A DNA stretch of 64,000 nt, taken from contig RFOM01000010.1 in the NCBI GenBank assembly GCA_009926615.1, positions 1-64,000 of the forward strand. Reading direction: 5' to 3'. Positions 35,176 to 43,868 of this stretch are shown piece after piece. The DNA comes from Pseudomonadota bacterium. GTDB lineage: Bacteria > Bdellovibrionota_B > Oligoflexia > Silvanigrellales > Silvanigrellaceae. The notes below the pieces were generated by a model that was not told the origin of the DNA, ran no database searches, and worked only from the letters and a program-made list of their open reading frames with translations. Position 1 is the stretch's first letter. Each line of letters begins with the position of its first letter. A program made the translations under genes and the position numbers.

Positions 35176-37434
35176 ATGAGATTGCCAAAAAAGCATACAG
35201 GCCAAGGATATTCGTCTGTTCGCAGCCGAATCGCTGTCTGTTTATTCTTTGTTTGGTTTGGAATTTTAAACTTTTCGAATTTTTCTTCGGCTTACGCCCA
35301 AACAAGCGGCCGCGCGACACTTTCGCAAACCCTTGATGCCAAGGTGGCCGAAGCGGAACAATATCTTGAGCAACGCCTGAACAAACGTCTTGAGGCTGTC
35401 ACCGAGCCGCCGTTCCTGACCACCGTGCGTGTTGATTTTCCGGTGGCCAAGCTCAACAGCCTGCGGCAGTCAGCGGGAGGCAACGTCTCAAAGCTTTCGC
35501 GCGGAGCGATTTCCAAGGGTGTGAGCAACGACGATGCGCTCATCAGTTTGCTCAATGCACTGACGCCCCTTGAAATTCTGGCCAACGCCTCGCGGGTGAC
35601 TGTGGTTGTGACCCTTGACCAAGGGTATCCGAAAGATGCAATCGGCGACCTGAAAACCACTTTGCAGTCTTACTTGCGCCTGAACACCAAACGCGGTGAC
35701 AAGCTCGACATCAACCAAAAAGACCTCACTGCCGGCCGCTCGAAAACAATTGTCGAGCGTGCCGAAAAGGAAAACCAGCAATACAAGAACCAGATTGAAA
35801 GCCTGCAGCGTGAACTTGAAGCTATCCGCCGGCGCGAAACCGACGCGCAGCGCGAGGTTTCGGAAGCCAAGCGCAAAGAACAGGACGCCCAGTCGCAATT
35901 GCGTGAAGCTCAAAGAGCCACCGAGGATGCCAAATCCAAGCAGCGCGAAGAGCAGGACAAAACCGGTAAAGCCGAAGAAGAACGGCGCAAGCTGACAACC
36001 GAAATAGAAACTCAGAAAAAGCAGATTGCCGAGCTGCAGGAAAAAATCAAAGACCTGACGGAAGACACAAAATCGCCCGTCGGCAAATTCAAAAAACTCA
36101 TTGCCGGTCTGGAACTACCGCTCACGGTTGTTCCTGCCGTTTTGCTCGGACTCATCGGCGTTCTCGTTATTGTTCTCATCCAGACATCACGTGTGAAGTC
36201 GGCGAGCACCGACATGTCGGCGACCATGATGCAGGTTTCAACTGCAGTGGCCAAAATCGGCGAGTCGATTGTGCAGGCTGCAAAGGTGCAGGGCAAACAG
36301 CAGGGTGATGCCATCAATGTTGCTGCGGGTGGCGGGGCGGCCGCACTCGGGCAGGGTATGCAATCTTCAGGTGATTCAACTTCCGAAGAACTGATCGCAC
36401 TTGAAAAAGAAGCTCAGGGCCTGATTGCGGAAATGAACCAGAGCCGCTACCCGATGCTCAGTGTTTTGAAAGACTGGCTTGCCGACAAGCGCGAGCGCAC
36501 CAAGTTCGCAGGTTTTGCCGAAGCCCTTGGCCCCAACGCTGCACGTGAAATTTTTAAATCCTTCCCGAAGGAAGACCTCGAAGCTTTGGGCAATGCTCTT
36601 TACGAGCCTCTGGCCAAGGCACAGGCGTACAAAGTTGTTCTGCAGCTTTATCGATTGGCAGGTCGCGAAATCAGCCGCAAGCCGGCGTATTTTACCGGTC
36701 TCGACATGACCTTTCTCATCAAGGCATCGGACATGGAACTGAGCAATGCTCTCTCTGAAGCGGGCACTCCTGAAGCTGCGCGCCTGATGATTCTGCTCAC
36801 TCCGGAGCGCTGCGCACGCATTATTCCTGCGGTGCGCAATCACGACAGCATGGAACTCCTTGAAGCCATGCGCGAAGCGACCGGAATGAGCGAAGACGAT
36901 GCCAAAGCGGCATTGGCCGATGTCAAAGGACGCGTCAAAGACGACCGCGGCGGCGACTCCAAGTTCGACGTTACAAACCACTTGATGCTCATGCTCGATG
37001 CCCCGAATCCTGAATTTCGCACGGCGGTCAGCAAGGTTTTGCGCGCCGACAAGCAGCTCTCGCAGCAGGTGGGTTCAAGGGTTGTGACCATTGAAGAAGT
37101 TTTGCGGCTTGATGACGAAACGCTCGCCGAACTGCTTGCGGAACTCGAACCGGCGGACGTTGCCACTCTGCTGGTTTCGCTGCCCGAGGAGCTCAACGAT
37201 CGCGTGAACCAGTTCTTTACATCCAACAAAATTCAGGCCGCCATCCGTCAGGAACTCGAAAAATACGAGCGTTCCAAGATGGCGCGCAAGCGTGCCGAAT
37301 TTGAAGGTCAAAAGATTCAGGCAACGCTCATCCGGCAGGTCAAGGACATGCGCGAGCAGGGGCTCATTGAGCTTGCGGGTGACGGCGGCGAAGGCGGACA
37401 AGAGGCCGGAGACGGCGAGGCGGAGGCATCATAA
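35176..37434 (+). CDS. FliF/FliG-like fusion: candidate rotor of a non-flagellar motor
   Basis: A 752-residue membrane protein. N-terminal signal or TM (VCLFFVWFGILNF) leads to a periplasmic domain whose end, VTVVVTLDQGYPKD and LRLNTKRGDKLDI (about residues 140-180), matches the FliF ring-building region with its RGD-x-(V/L) motif. Residues about 195-300 are a charged coiled coil, about 313-335 a second TM (VPAVLLGLIGVLVIVL). The cytoplasmic half, from about 400 to the end, resembles FliG: helical repeats, then VTIEEVLRLDDETLAELLAEL and a helical tail ending KDMREQGLIEL, like FliG's LDD torque region and C-terminal helix. Topology equals FliF plus FliG. MotA follows after 39 bases. The start is uncertain: ATG 35176 or GTG 35167, neither with a strong ribosome site. 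Confidence 0.75.
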   Translation: MRLPKKHTGQGYSSVRSRIAVCLFFVWFGILNFSNFSSAYAQTSGRATLSQTLDAKVAEAEQYLEQRLNKRLEAVTEPPFLTTVRVDFPVAKLNSLRQSAGGNVSKLSRGAISKGVSNDDALISLLNALTPLEILANASRVTVVVTLDQGYPKDAIGDLKTTLQSYLRLNTKRGDKLDINQKDLTAGRSKTIVERAEKENQQYKNQIESLQRELEAIRRRETDAQREVSEAKRKEQDAQSQLREAQRATEDAKSKQREEQDKTGKAEEERRKLTTEIETQKKQIAELQEKIKDLTEDTKSPVGKFKKLIAGLELPLTVVPAVLLGLIGVLVIVLIQTSRVKSASTDMSATMMQVSTAVAKIGESIVQAAKVQGKQQGDAINVAAGGGAAALGQGMQSSGDSTSEELIALEKEAQGLIAEMNQSRYPMLSVLKDWLADKRERTKFAGFAEALGPNAAREIFKSFPKEDLEALGNALYEPLAKAQAYKVVLQLYRLAGREISRKPAYFTGLDMTFLIKASDMELSNALSEAGTPEAARLMILLTPERCARIIPAVRNHDSMELLEAMREATGMSEDDAKAALADVKGRVKDDRGGDSKFDVTNHLMLMLDAPNPEFRTAVSKVLRADKQLSQQVGSRVVTIEEVLRLDDETLAELLAELEPADVATLLVSLPEELNDRVNQFFTSNKIQAAIRQELEKYERSKMARKRAEFEGQKIQATLIRQVKDMREQGLIELAGDGGEGGQEAGDGEAEAS

Positions 37435-37473
37435 CATGACGTCCTTCCGGACATTCCATAGGGAGAATCACCA

Positions 37474-38268
37474 ATGAGCTCAACGATCATTGGCTTCATC
37501 CTTGCATGGGTGTTTACCGGTTATATCATTCAGCACTCCATCAAGGACCTGAAGGTTCTCAATGACGTCCCCGGATTTCTGCTCATCATAGGCTCAACCA
37601 TTGCGATGGCCTACATGGCCAACACAGCCGATGAGGCCAAGCGCATCTGGAAAGCGATGGCCGAGGGCTTTAAAAAGCGCGTCGACCGCAGGCAGGAGAT
37701 TGTCACCGAGATCGTCACTGTTGCAAAGGTCACAAACGGCGATCCGCGACTGCTTGAGCAACAGATGAGCACCATTCAGCATCCGTTCTTCAAAGAAGGT
37801 GTGGGGTTGATTTTGGACAGGTTCAAACCCGATCAAATTGATTCCATCATGTCCGACCGTATCGACAGTCACAAACAATACTTGGCCAAAAAAACAACCG
37901 GACTCAAAGCCTTGGCAAAGTATCCGCCGGCGTTTGGAATCATTGCCTGCGTGGTGTCGCTTATTGCGGTGATGCAGCGCTTGGGCGGTGAGCTTAAAGC
38001 CGGCGACCTTGGACCGTCCATGGCCATCGGACTTGTCGGAACACTCATCGGTTTGCTTGCCGCAAACTTTGTGATCATGCCCTTGGGAGAGAACTCTGAA
38101 GCTCGCGACAAGGCCGAAATAAAAGAACGCGAAATTGTTCTGCAGGGAGTGATGTTGCTTGCCAACAAGGAAGCTCCGCTGTTCGTGCAGGAAAAACTCA
38201 ACTCATTCCTGAAGGAAGAGCTTCGTGTAGACGTGCTTGGTGTCGGCGGAGGAGGAAAGGCAGCCTAA
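37474..38268 (+). CDS. motA: MotA-family stator protein
   Basis: A 264-residue inner-membrane protein of the MotA/TolQ/ExbB class, clearly nearest to MotA. ATG 37474 follows GGGAGA by 7 bases. Four membrane segments are evident: about 2-22, 33-51, 152-172 and 184-206. TM3 contains YPPAFGIIACV, whose Pro corresponds to the channel Pro of MotA, and TM4 has MAIGLVGTLIGLLAANFV, matching the MotA signature. A cytoplasmic loop of about 100 residues lies between TM2 and TM3 and would meet the FliG-like domain encoded just upstream. A Gly-rich tail ends it. It forms an ion channel with the MotB of the next gene (19-base gap). Confidence 0.92.
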   Translation: MSSTIIGFILAWVFTGYIIQHSIKDLKVLNDVPGFLLIIGSTIAMAYMANTADEAKRIWKAMAEGFKKRVDRRQEIVTEIVTVAKVTNGDPRLLEQQMSTIQHPFFKEGVGLILDRFKPDQIDSIMSDRIDSHKQYLAKKTTGLKALAKYPPAFGIIACVVSLIAVMQRLGGELKAGDLGPSMAIGLVGTLIGLLAANFVIMPLGENSEARDKAEIKEREIVLQGVMLLANKEAPLFVQEKLNSFLKEELRVDVLGVGGGGKAA

Positions 38269-38287
38269 TTTTTGAGGAGATTAAATT

Positions 38288-39253
38288 TTGGCTCGCGGTG
38301 TTTTTGACAATCACAGAGATTCCATGTCGCCCGCAGACGGCGCGGCAGGGAAGGGTGTTGACAAAAAGAAACCGGTGCATGCCGTTCCGCACAAAAAACA
38401 CGCCGGCGGCGATGATCACGGCGGCGGGGGCGGCGGCCACGAAAGCGATGACACGCTCTGGCTTTACAGCTTCAATGACATGCTTTTTAACCTGCTGCTG
38501 TTCTTTATCGTGATGTATTCCATTTCACAGGTCGACGAAAAGAAATTTGCTGCGGTTCAGCAGGCGTTGCAGGGCGACAAAAAACCGCAACTGCTCAAAG
38601 AAGATGAAAATAAAGACGGTGTTGTGGTCGGCCCGCGCAACGGTGCGCTCGACGCCAAGCAGCTGGCTTCATCCGGCGGTGAAGCCGGCGGTGACAAAAG
38701 TGCAGAAATTGCTGCCGCCATCCGCTTTATGCTTGATCGTGCCGACAAGGCCAAAGTCAAGCTGAACAAAGGAGCGGGGCAGGAAGAAAAGAAAAAGGAA
38801 GAGGCAACCAAAAAGAGCAAATACATTTCCGGCACCAATGTTCCTTTGCCCATGCGGCTCGTTTTTCCGCACACCGAATTCTTTGATGCGGGAACGGCCA
38901 ATCTCAGTAAAAGGGGCGAAGGAAATCTCAAAAAGCTGGCACAGGAGGTTTTGGCCGTTGAAAATCTCGGTTTTGCGGATGTTGAGGTTCACACCGAATT
39001 TTCAAAGGAAAAGATTGCAAGCACAAAAGCAGAGTCCGACTTCGGCGGGCTTAAGGTTGCAACGCTGCGGGCGGGAACCATTTTTGAATATTTCGTCCGC
39101 GAAGGTGTGCCTTACAAACGAGTCGGCAGTGCGGGCTATGCCGACGGCAAACCGATTGTCAGAAGCGAAAATTTAACCCCCAAGCAGCGCGAGGAGTTCT
39201 CGGCAGACAACGACCGGATCGTTGTGTCCCTGAAAAAGGAGGCTCCGCCGTGA
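38288..39253 (+). CDS. motB: MotB-family stator protein with divergent peptidoglycan-binding domain
   Basis: A 321-residue protein that starts at TTG 38288, supported by GAGGAG 8 bases upstream. A long cytoplasmic N-terminus rich in His/Gly/Lys (about 55 residues) precedes one membrane helix with SFNDMLFNLLLFFIVMYS, in which Asp64 sits at the position of the ion-binding Asp of MotB. A charged linker of about 100 residues follows. The C-terminal domain is OmpA-like (FFDAGTANLSKRG, VEVHTEF, LRAGTIFEYFVREGVPY, DNDRIVVSL). The normal GHTD and NRRVE motifs are altered, so wall binding may be weak or different. Overlaps the FecR-like gene by 4 bases (GTGA). Confidence 0.9.
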   Translation: MARGVFDNHRDSMSPADGAAGKGVDKKKPVHAVPHKKHAGGDDHGGGGGGHESDDTLWLYSFNDMLFNLLLFFIVMYSISQVDEKKFAAVQQALQGDKKPQLLKEDENKDGVVVGPRNGALDAKQLASSGGEAGGDKSAEIAAAIRFMLDRADKAKVKLNKGAGQEEKKKEEATKKSKYISGTNVPLPMRLVFPHTEFFDAGTANLSKRGEGNLKKLAQEVLAVENLGFADVEVHTEFSKEKIASTKAESDFGGLKVATLRAGTIFEYFVREGVPYKRVGSAGYADGKPIVRSENLTPKQREEFSADNDRIVVSLKKEAPP

Positions 39254-40194
39254 AGCTCTCCGAAATAGAAATCACCAAGTTTCAGAAAATTTTGAGTGCT
39301 GCGGTCGTCGCAGTTTTCGTGCTTTATTTCTTTTCGAGCCGCAGGCAGAAGGATAAATGGGATACCCTCAAAAAAGGCCTCGCCGAATCCTACGGCGAAT
39401 CGTCGACAGCTGCGACCGACAGCCCTGTCTACGCCCTTGATGTCGAGGGTGAAGCGCGTTTCAAAAGGGCATCGTGGCTCAACTGGTGGCCATTGAAAAC
39501 AGGAGTCGAGCTTCATCCGGGTGACCTTGTTTACGTTGAAGACGAAGCCAAAGTTGTGCTTTTCTTTTTGGGACAGGATTCGATTGTCACCCTGCCGGAA
39601 GGCGCTCTTTTTCATGTCGGTCTGACGGTTCCGCAGTCTTCAAAGTTGCGCACGTCCGGCGGTGTTTCATCGGAACTGGGCGATGACCCCGAAAAGAAAC
39701 AGAAGACCGGAACAAATCAGGCCGCGTTTTCGACCCGTGTGATTCAGAATCCTGCCATCAAAAAGGCCGGCGATGTTGATAAAGAAGAAAAGGCTCAGGC
39801 AGCAGCGCCGGTGGTCACCGATGATGACCTTAAAATTGTCCGCAACACGCGCCCGATGGCCGTGCGATATCCGGGGCAGTTTATTGAGCTTTACGTTGAA
39901 AAATTTCCGACCTCAATTCCCATTACCTTCGAGCAGCTGCCGAAGTACGGAAAGTTGTGGGGCTACCTGTGGCGCGGCAAGGAACTTGAGCCGCACTGGT
40001 CTTCTCTGGGTGCAGCGGGCTTCCCGCGCGTTCCTATCGACAAGCCGGGGACCTTTGTTTTTCAGGCGATGTCCGAAGATGAACTTTACGCATCCGGTCC
40101 GGTGATGATCCGCGCCGTCAAACGGGACGATGACGAGGACGACTATCTGCCCGAAGACGAAAACTGGCTTGAAGGCGTGAGGATCTTCCGATGA
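39250..40194 (+). CDS. FecR-like membrane-anchored protein
   Basis: A 314-residue protein with an N-terminal membrane helix (ILSAAVVAVFVLYFF, about residues 13-30) and the rest probably in the periplasm. Residues about 60-120 fit a FecR-type domain: DVEGEARFKR, a Trp-rich stretch, GVELHPGDLVYVEDEAKVVL, and DSIVTLPEGALFHV. A Lys/Glu/Ala linker follows, and a second beta domain with a Tyr/Pro/Gly-rich strand pattern ends in acidic residues. The start GTG overlaps the MotB stop, and the end overlaps the phosphatase start, so both neighbours are translationally coupled. It could sense the motor or envelope and signal to the phosphatase; that is inference. Confidence 0.75.
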   Translation: MKLSEIEITKFQKILSAAVVAVFVLYFFSSRRQKDKWDTLKKGLAESYGESSTAATDSPVYALDVEGEARFKRASWLNWWPLKTGVELHPGDLVYVEDEAKVVLFFLGQDSIVTLPEGALFHVGLTVPQSSKLRTSGGVSSELGDDPEKKQKTGTNQAAFSTRVIQNPAIKKAGDVDKEEKAQAAAPVVTDDDLKIVRNTRPMAVRYPGQFIELYVEKFPTSIPITFEQLPKYGKLWGYLWRGKELEPHWSSLGAAGFPRVPIDKPGTFVFQAMSEDELYASGPVMIRAVKRDDDEDDYLPEDENWLEGVRIFR

Positions 40195-42479
40195 ATCTTC
40201 CCGCCGGCGCGAACGCCGAAAAACCTGAAACACCTCAGAAACCGGCAAATGGGGAGAAGCTGACGAACAAAGCGTTGTTCAGGTTCTTTGATTTTCTTTC
40301 GCTCTGGGACAGAAGCAGCCTTAAAAGCCGTTTGAGTTTTACTCAGACCTTTATCCTGATCATCAGCATCGTTGCCCTTCTGGTCACTGGTATTTCGCTC
40401 TACCGGTCCGACAAATTGTCGTACGTTTATGAAAATCACTATTTGAAAACCAGTGCCGTCGCGACCCGTCTCAAACTTTATTTTGCAAATTTGCCGCATC
40501 AGAAGGTGATCAGGGTCAAAGGAACCGAGGAAACAAAACTTGCCGAAGAATTCGGCTTGCCGCAAATGCCTGCCGAAGATCAGGTTTTCGTCGGCCGCAA
40601 AAAAGACAAAGTGTATGTCTTTGGCCGCGAAAGCGGAGAAACTGTCTGGCAGACGGAGCTGGACCAAAAAGTGCAGCTCTTTGAGGGTATCGACGGCAAG
40701 AGCTATATTGCCAACAGTTTCGGTGCATTTCTGTCGTCCTATGACAACAGCGACGTCAACGCCGAAAACTTTTCGGCACGGCCGGGGACCAAAAAGTTCA
40801 TCAAAAGCGGTTTGCGCGAAGGTTTCACGCGATACACCGACGGAAAGGTGGAGTGGATTATTTCGTTCCGCGAGATTCCGGGAACGAACGTCATCGTTTT
40901 TGTGGAAACATCGCTGGCATCCCTCAATGCTCCGATCCGGAAATTTGCGGGACTGGCGGGTATGCTTGCGCTCGGGCTTGTCGGCATGGTTATTCTTGTG
41001 ACCGACTTTCTGCTGCTCGGCCTGCTCAAACCGCTGCGCGAAATCGTTAACGCGATGTTTAAAGTTTCCGCAGGTCACTACGACATTACCTTCAACGTGA
41101 AATTCGACGAAGAGCTCAACTTTGTGGCCCGCGGACTTCAGCAAATGGCCAAGCGCCTGCAGATTCGCGAGGCCGAGCTCAAGCAAATCAGTGCCAACCT
41201 CGAATTTGTGATGAAGGTGACAAAAGACATGTCGCTGGCGGCAAACCGTGACGACTGCATTCAGCTGTTTGTCAACCAGACACGGCAGTTTGTCCGCTTC
41301 AAAATGAACATGGATGCCATCGGTGTTCTTTTTGATATTGCGACCGGTGAATGCAAGGGAGCGATCGATTACGTGACCAGCGGCGTGCGGGTTCCCGAAC
41401 TCAAGACTATTCCCTTGGAAGAGGCGGGTCTTGCTCTTGAGGACATCAGTTCGCCCGAAAATATTTCGATGATTGACCACACCATTGTCATGCGGGTTTT
41501 TAACGGTGAAAAGCCGAAACTTTTTCTTTTGCTCGACGGATTTCCGGAAGAAACTTTGACCACCACCGAGCGTCACCTGATGACTTTGCTGTGTGCGTCG
41601 CTCGGCCATGCGCTGGTGATGTTCGACTTTCAGGAAGAACGAATGGCAACGGCGCAGTTCGAAAACGAACTGGTCACGGCGCAGGCCGTACAGACCGCGC
41701 TTTTGCCTTCTTCCAAGCCGCCCATGAATGCCGAGCTGGACTTTCACTACGAGGCAGCGAGCAAGTGCGGTGGTGACTGGTTGTTCTTTGACAAACGTGA
41801 GACCTCGCCTTGGCTGCACGGACTTGTGGGTGACGTTACCGGTCACGGAGTGCCTGCCGCAATCATGACCGGAGTCGCTTACGGCGCCTTCATGGGCGCG
41901 CAAAACGTCATGGATATTCTCAGAGCCGGCGAGAAAATGGGTGAAACCGACCGTCTTGAATTCATGGCCCAGATTCTCAACCGCGCTATTTTGAGCGTCG
42001 GTAAATCGGCTCGTCTTATGACCATGTGTCTTGTTTCGCTGAACATTGATACAGGAGAACTTTACTACGCCAGCGCGGGACACACTCCGCTTTTGTGGTA
42101 CAAGAACAAGACCAAGAAAATTTCTCCGCAAACGTCGACCGGAAACCCGCTGGGGGTGACCGCAGAGCGCACGATTACGGTGAAAAAATTGCAGCTCGAA
42201 GAAGGTGACCTGTTTGCCATGTACACCGACGGTCTGCTTGAAAACCACGGACCCAAAAATGAAATGCTCAGCAAACGCAGGTTCTACGATATTTTGTCCT
42301 CCGGCCGGCCTGTCACCGAAATCCGTGAACAGATCATGAGCGAAGCCAAGGATCTGTGGAAGGACGAAGAGTACGCCGACGACGTCACAATGCTGATTGT
42401 CCGCTGGCCGGCCGCACAAATTGTCGATGTCGGCTCAAACAGCACTTCGGACCTCAATTTTGCATCGCTTGCGGGTTGA
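40191..42479 (+). CDS. Membrane HAMP sensor with SpoIIE-type (PP2C) serine phosphatase
   Basis: A 762-residue protein. TM1 is about residues 49-66, a periplasmic sensor domain about 70-245, TM2 about 250-275, then a HAMP linker (LLKPLREIVNAMFKVSAGHYD). A GAF-like or helical region lies at about 335-480. The C-terminal phosphatase at about 488-745 shows the RsbU/SpoIIE landmarks: ELVTAQAVQTALLPS, GGDWLFF, GDVTGHGVPAA, SAGHTPLL, YTDGLLE and ADDVTMLIV, with the metal-binding Asp residues in place. It likely dephosphorylates an anti-sigma antagonist or other STAS protein, but none is in the window. Its ATGA start overlaps the FecR-like stop. It is the last gene of the unit before a 127-base gap. 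Confidence 0.93.
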   Translation: MNLPAGANAEKPETPQKPANGEKLTNKALFRFFDFLSLWDRSSLKSRLSFTQTFILIISIVALLVTGISLYRSDKLSYVYENHYLKTSAVATRLKLYFANLPHQKVIRVKGTEETKLAEEFGLPQMPAEDQVFVGRKKDKVYVFGRESGETVWQTELDQKVQLFEGIDGKSYIANSFGAFLSSYDNSDVNAENFSARPGTKKFIKSGLREGFTRYTDGKVEWIISFREIPGTNVIVFVETSLASLNAPIRKFAGLAGMLALGLVGMVILVTDFLLLGLLKPLREIVNAMFKVSAGHYDITFNVKFDEELNFVARGLQQMAKRLQIREAELKQISANLEFVMKVTKDMSLAANRDDCIQLFVNQTRQFVRFKMNMDAIGVLFDIATGECKGAIDYVTSGVRVPELKTIPLEEAGLALEDISSPENISMIDHTIVMRVFNGEKPKLFLLLDGFPEETLTTTERHLMTLLCASLGHALVMFDFQEERMATAQFENELVTAQAVQTALLPSSKPPMNAELDFHYEAASKCGGDWLFFDKRETSPWLHGLVGDVTGHGVPAAIMTGVAYGAFMGAQNVMDILRAGEKMGETDRLEFMAQILNRAILSVGKSARLMTMCLVSLNIDTGELYYASAGHTPLLWYKNKTKKISPQTSTGNPLGVTAERTITVKKLQLEEGDLFAMYTDGLLENHGPKNEMLSKRRFYDILSSGRPVTEIREQIMSEAKDLWKDEEYADDVTMLIVRWPAAQIVDVGSNSTSDLNFASLAG

Positions 42480-42606
42480 ATTCTGCCCGCGTGAATGAAT
42501 TTTCTGCAGCGTGAATGCCGGCAAAGTGCCTGCCCGCTGACGACAAAAATATTCCCGTCTTACGCAGCCACTGCCGTGTTAGCTTCGGTACGGGGGAAAA
42601 CAGCCA

Positions 42607-43737
42607 ATGCGGCCGGCTTTTTCGAAGATAAAAAGCAAAAGCATAAACCTGAACATTTGCACGCTTGCTGCAGTGTTTGCAGGAGGCGTGCTGAGTTCCT
42701 GCAAAATGCGGACATTCAACGCGACGGCGCAGTCCGACCTGCAGGATGTCGAAAGAGTCGAATTTGAGCGAAAAACAATTCTTTCGTCGCACAGGTTCGA
42801 CCTGATTACGGCCTCGGGAGAGCGGATTTTCGCTGCGGCCAAAGAATGGATACCTGATCAGGAAAAGAACGCTGCTCTTTTTGCGACTGCAAATCAGCAC
42901 GCAAACAACATTTCGCGGGTTCTGGAAATGGCAGGTCTGACGGCCTACAGTTCGCCGACAGGTGCAGACATTCTTAGCGCCGTCCTCAAAAACGGCGGTC
43001 TGATTTTTACTCTCCCGCAAAACAAACAGCTTGCTGCAGCTCAAATCGAAAAGGTCTTCGGAGGAAAAATCCCTGCCGGTGTTTTGTTGAGCGCATGCCG
43101 CCGCGAGAACTGCGCGACGCGCTCGGGCGAGAATTTTTTCGGCATCACCGGAGATGTTGACAGCAACGACTTTGTTTCGGTTTACCATAACAATTCTTAC
43201 AGACCCGAAAACCGGCCGTGGCGTCCCTACATGATTCCGCTTGCGTGGTTCAGGCAGGGATTCTCCCACAAATGGATGGCCACACCGTGGGTTGGCAGGC
43301 AGCGTGACTCAAGGGGACAGCTGACCGAGATCCATCCCGTTCTGCCTCAAATCGATCAGTTTGATTATTTAAATTCGACTGTCTCGCTTGTTGTTCTTCC
43401 CGAAATTGCCGCTGAGTTGAAAAAGGGAACAGCCGTTGTGACCGACGGCGCGGGGTCAATCATGCCGGCAAAATTTGCACTGCAGAATTTTCCGGTGGCC
43501 GATTTGCCTGAACAGGGTCTGCCGTCCGACTGCAAAAAACTGAAAACACACTCCGAGATTTCGGCTTTTCTGAGGGACAAACCGCAAGGAAATATTCTTT
43601 GTAAATTTACATTTGCGACACCTCTGGAAAAGGTTTCGGTTGCCGGCAGCTGGACGGAAGTCAAAGGAGTTTGTCCCGACGGCCGGTCGGCGGGCGGGTT
43701 CGTTTTTTCGGCTCACGTTGTGCCGTCGTGTGAATAA
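42607..43737 (+). CDS. Lipoprotein of unknown function
   Basis: A 376-residue lipoprotein. A GGGGGA site lies about 10 bases before ATG 42607, and the signal peptide ends LSSC (Cys32). The mature sequence contains several Cys, an Arg/Trp-rich central segment (RPENRPWRPYMIPLAWF) and a Ser/Val-rich C-terminus; I recognise no known domain. It follows the SpoIIE gene by 127 bases and precedes the GAF-type gene by 131 bases, so it may be its own unit. No function is proposed. Confidence 0.75.
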   Translation: MRPAFSKIKSKSINLNICTLAAVFAGGVLSSCKMRTFNATAQSDLQDVERVEFERKTILSSHRFDLITASGERIFAAAKEWIPDQEKNAALFATANQHANNISRVLEMAGLTAYSSPTGADILSAVLKNGGLIFTLPQNKQLAAAQIEKVFGGKIPAGVLLSACRRENCATRSGENFFGITGDVDSNDFVSVYHNNSYRPENRPWRPYMIPLAWFRQGFSHKWMATPWVGRQRDSRGQLTEIHPVLPQIDQFDYLNSTVSLVVLPEIAAELKKGTAVVTDGAGSIMPAKFALQNFPVADLPEQGLPSDCKKLKTHSEISAFLRDKPQGNILCKFTFATPLEKVSVAGSWTEVKGVCPDGRSAGGFVFSAHVVPSCE

Positions 43738-43868
43738 TTTTGCAGCGTGTCATGACTGACATTGTGAGGCTTTAGCGCGGCATGTGAAACGCCGAAGGTA
43801 AGAGGCAACGGTTTTGTGAAGACTGTCGGATTTTGATTTGAATGCTTAGTTGAATGAGGGGAAATATT

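Noticed and set aside
40143..42419. 758-codon open frame on the minus strand across the whole SpoIIE phosphatase gene
   Set aside because: It is antisense to a gene with full PP2C motifs and tight operon overlaps; its translation shows no domain or signal and its composition (His/Phe/Gly/Arg-rich) is typical of a shadow frame.
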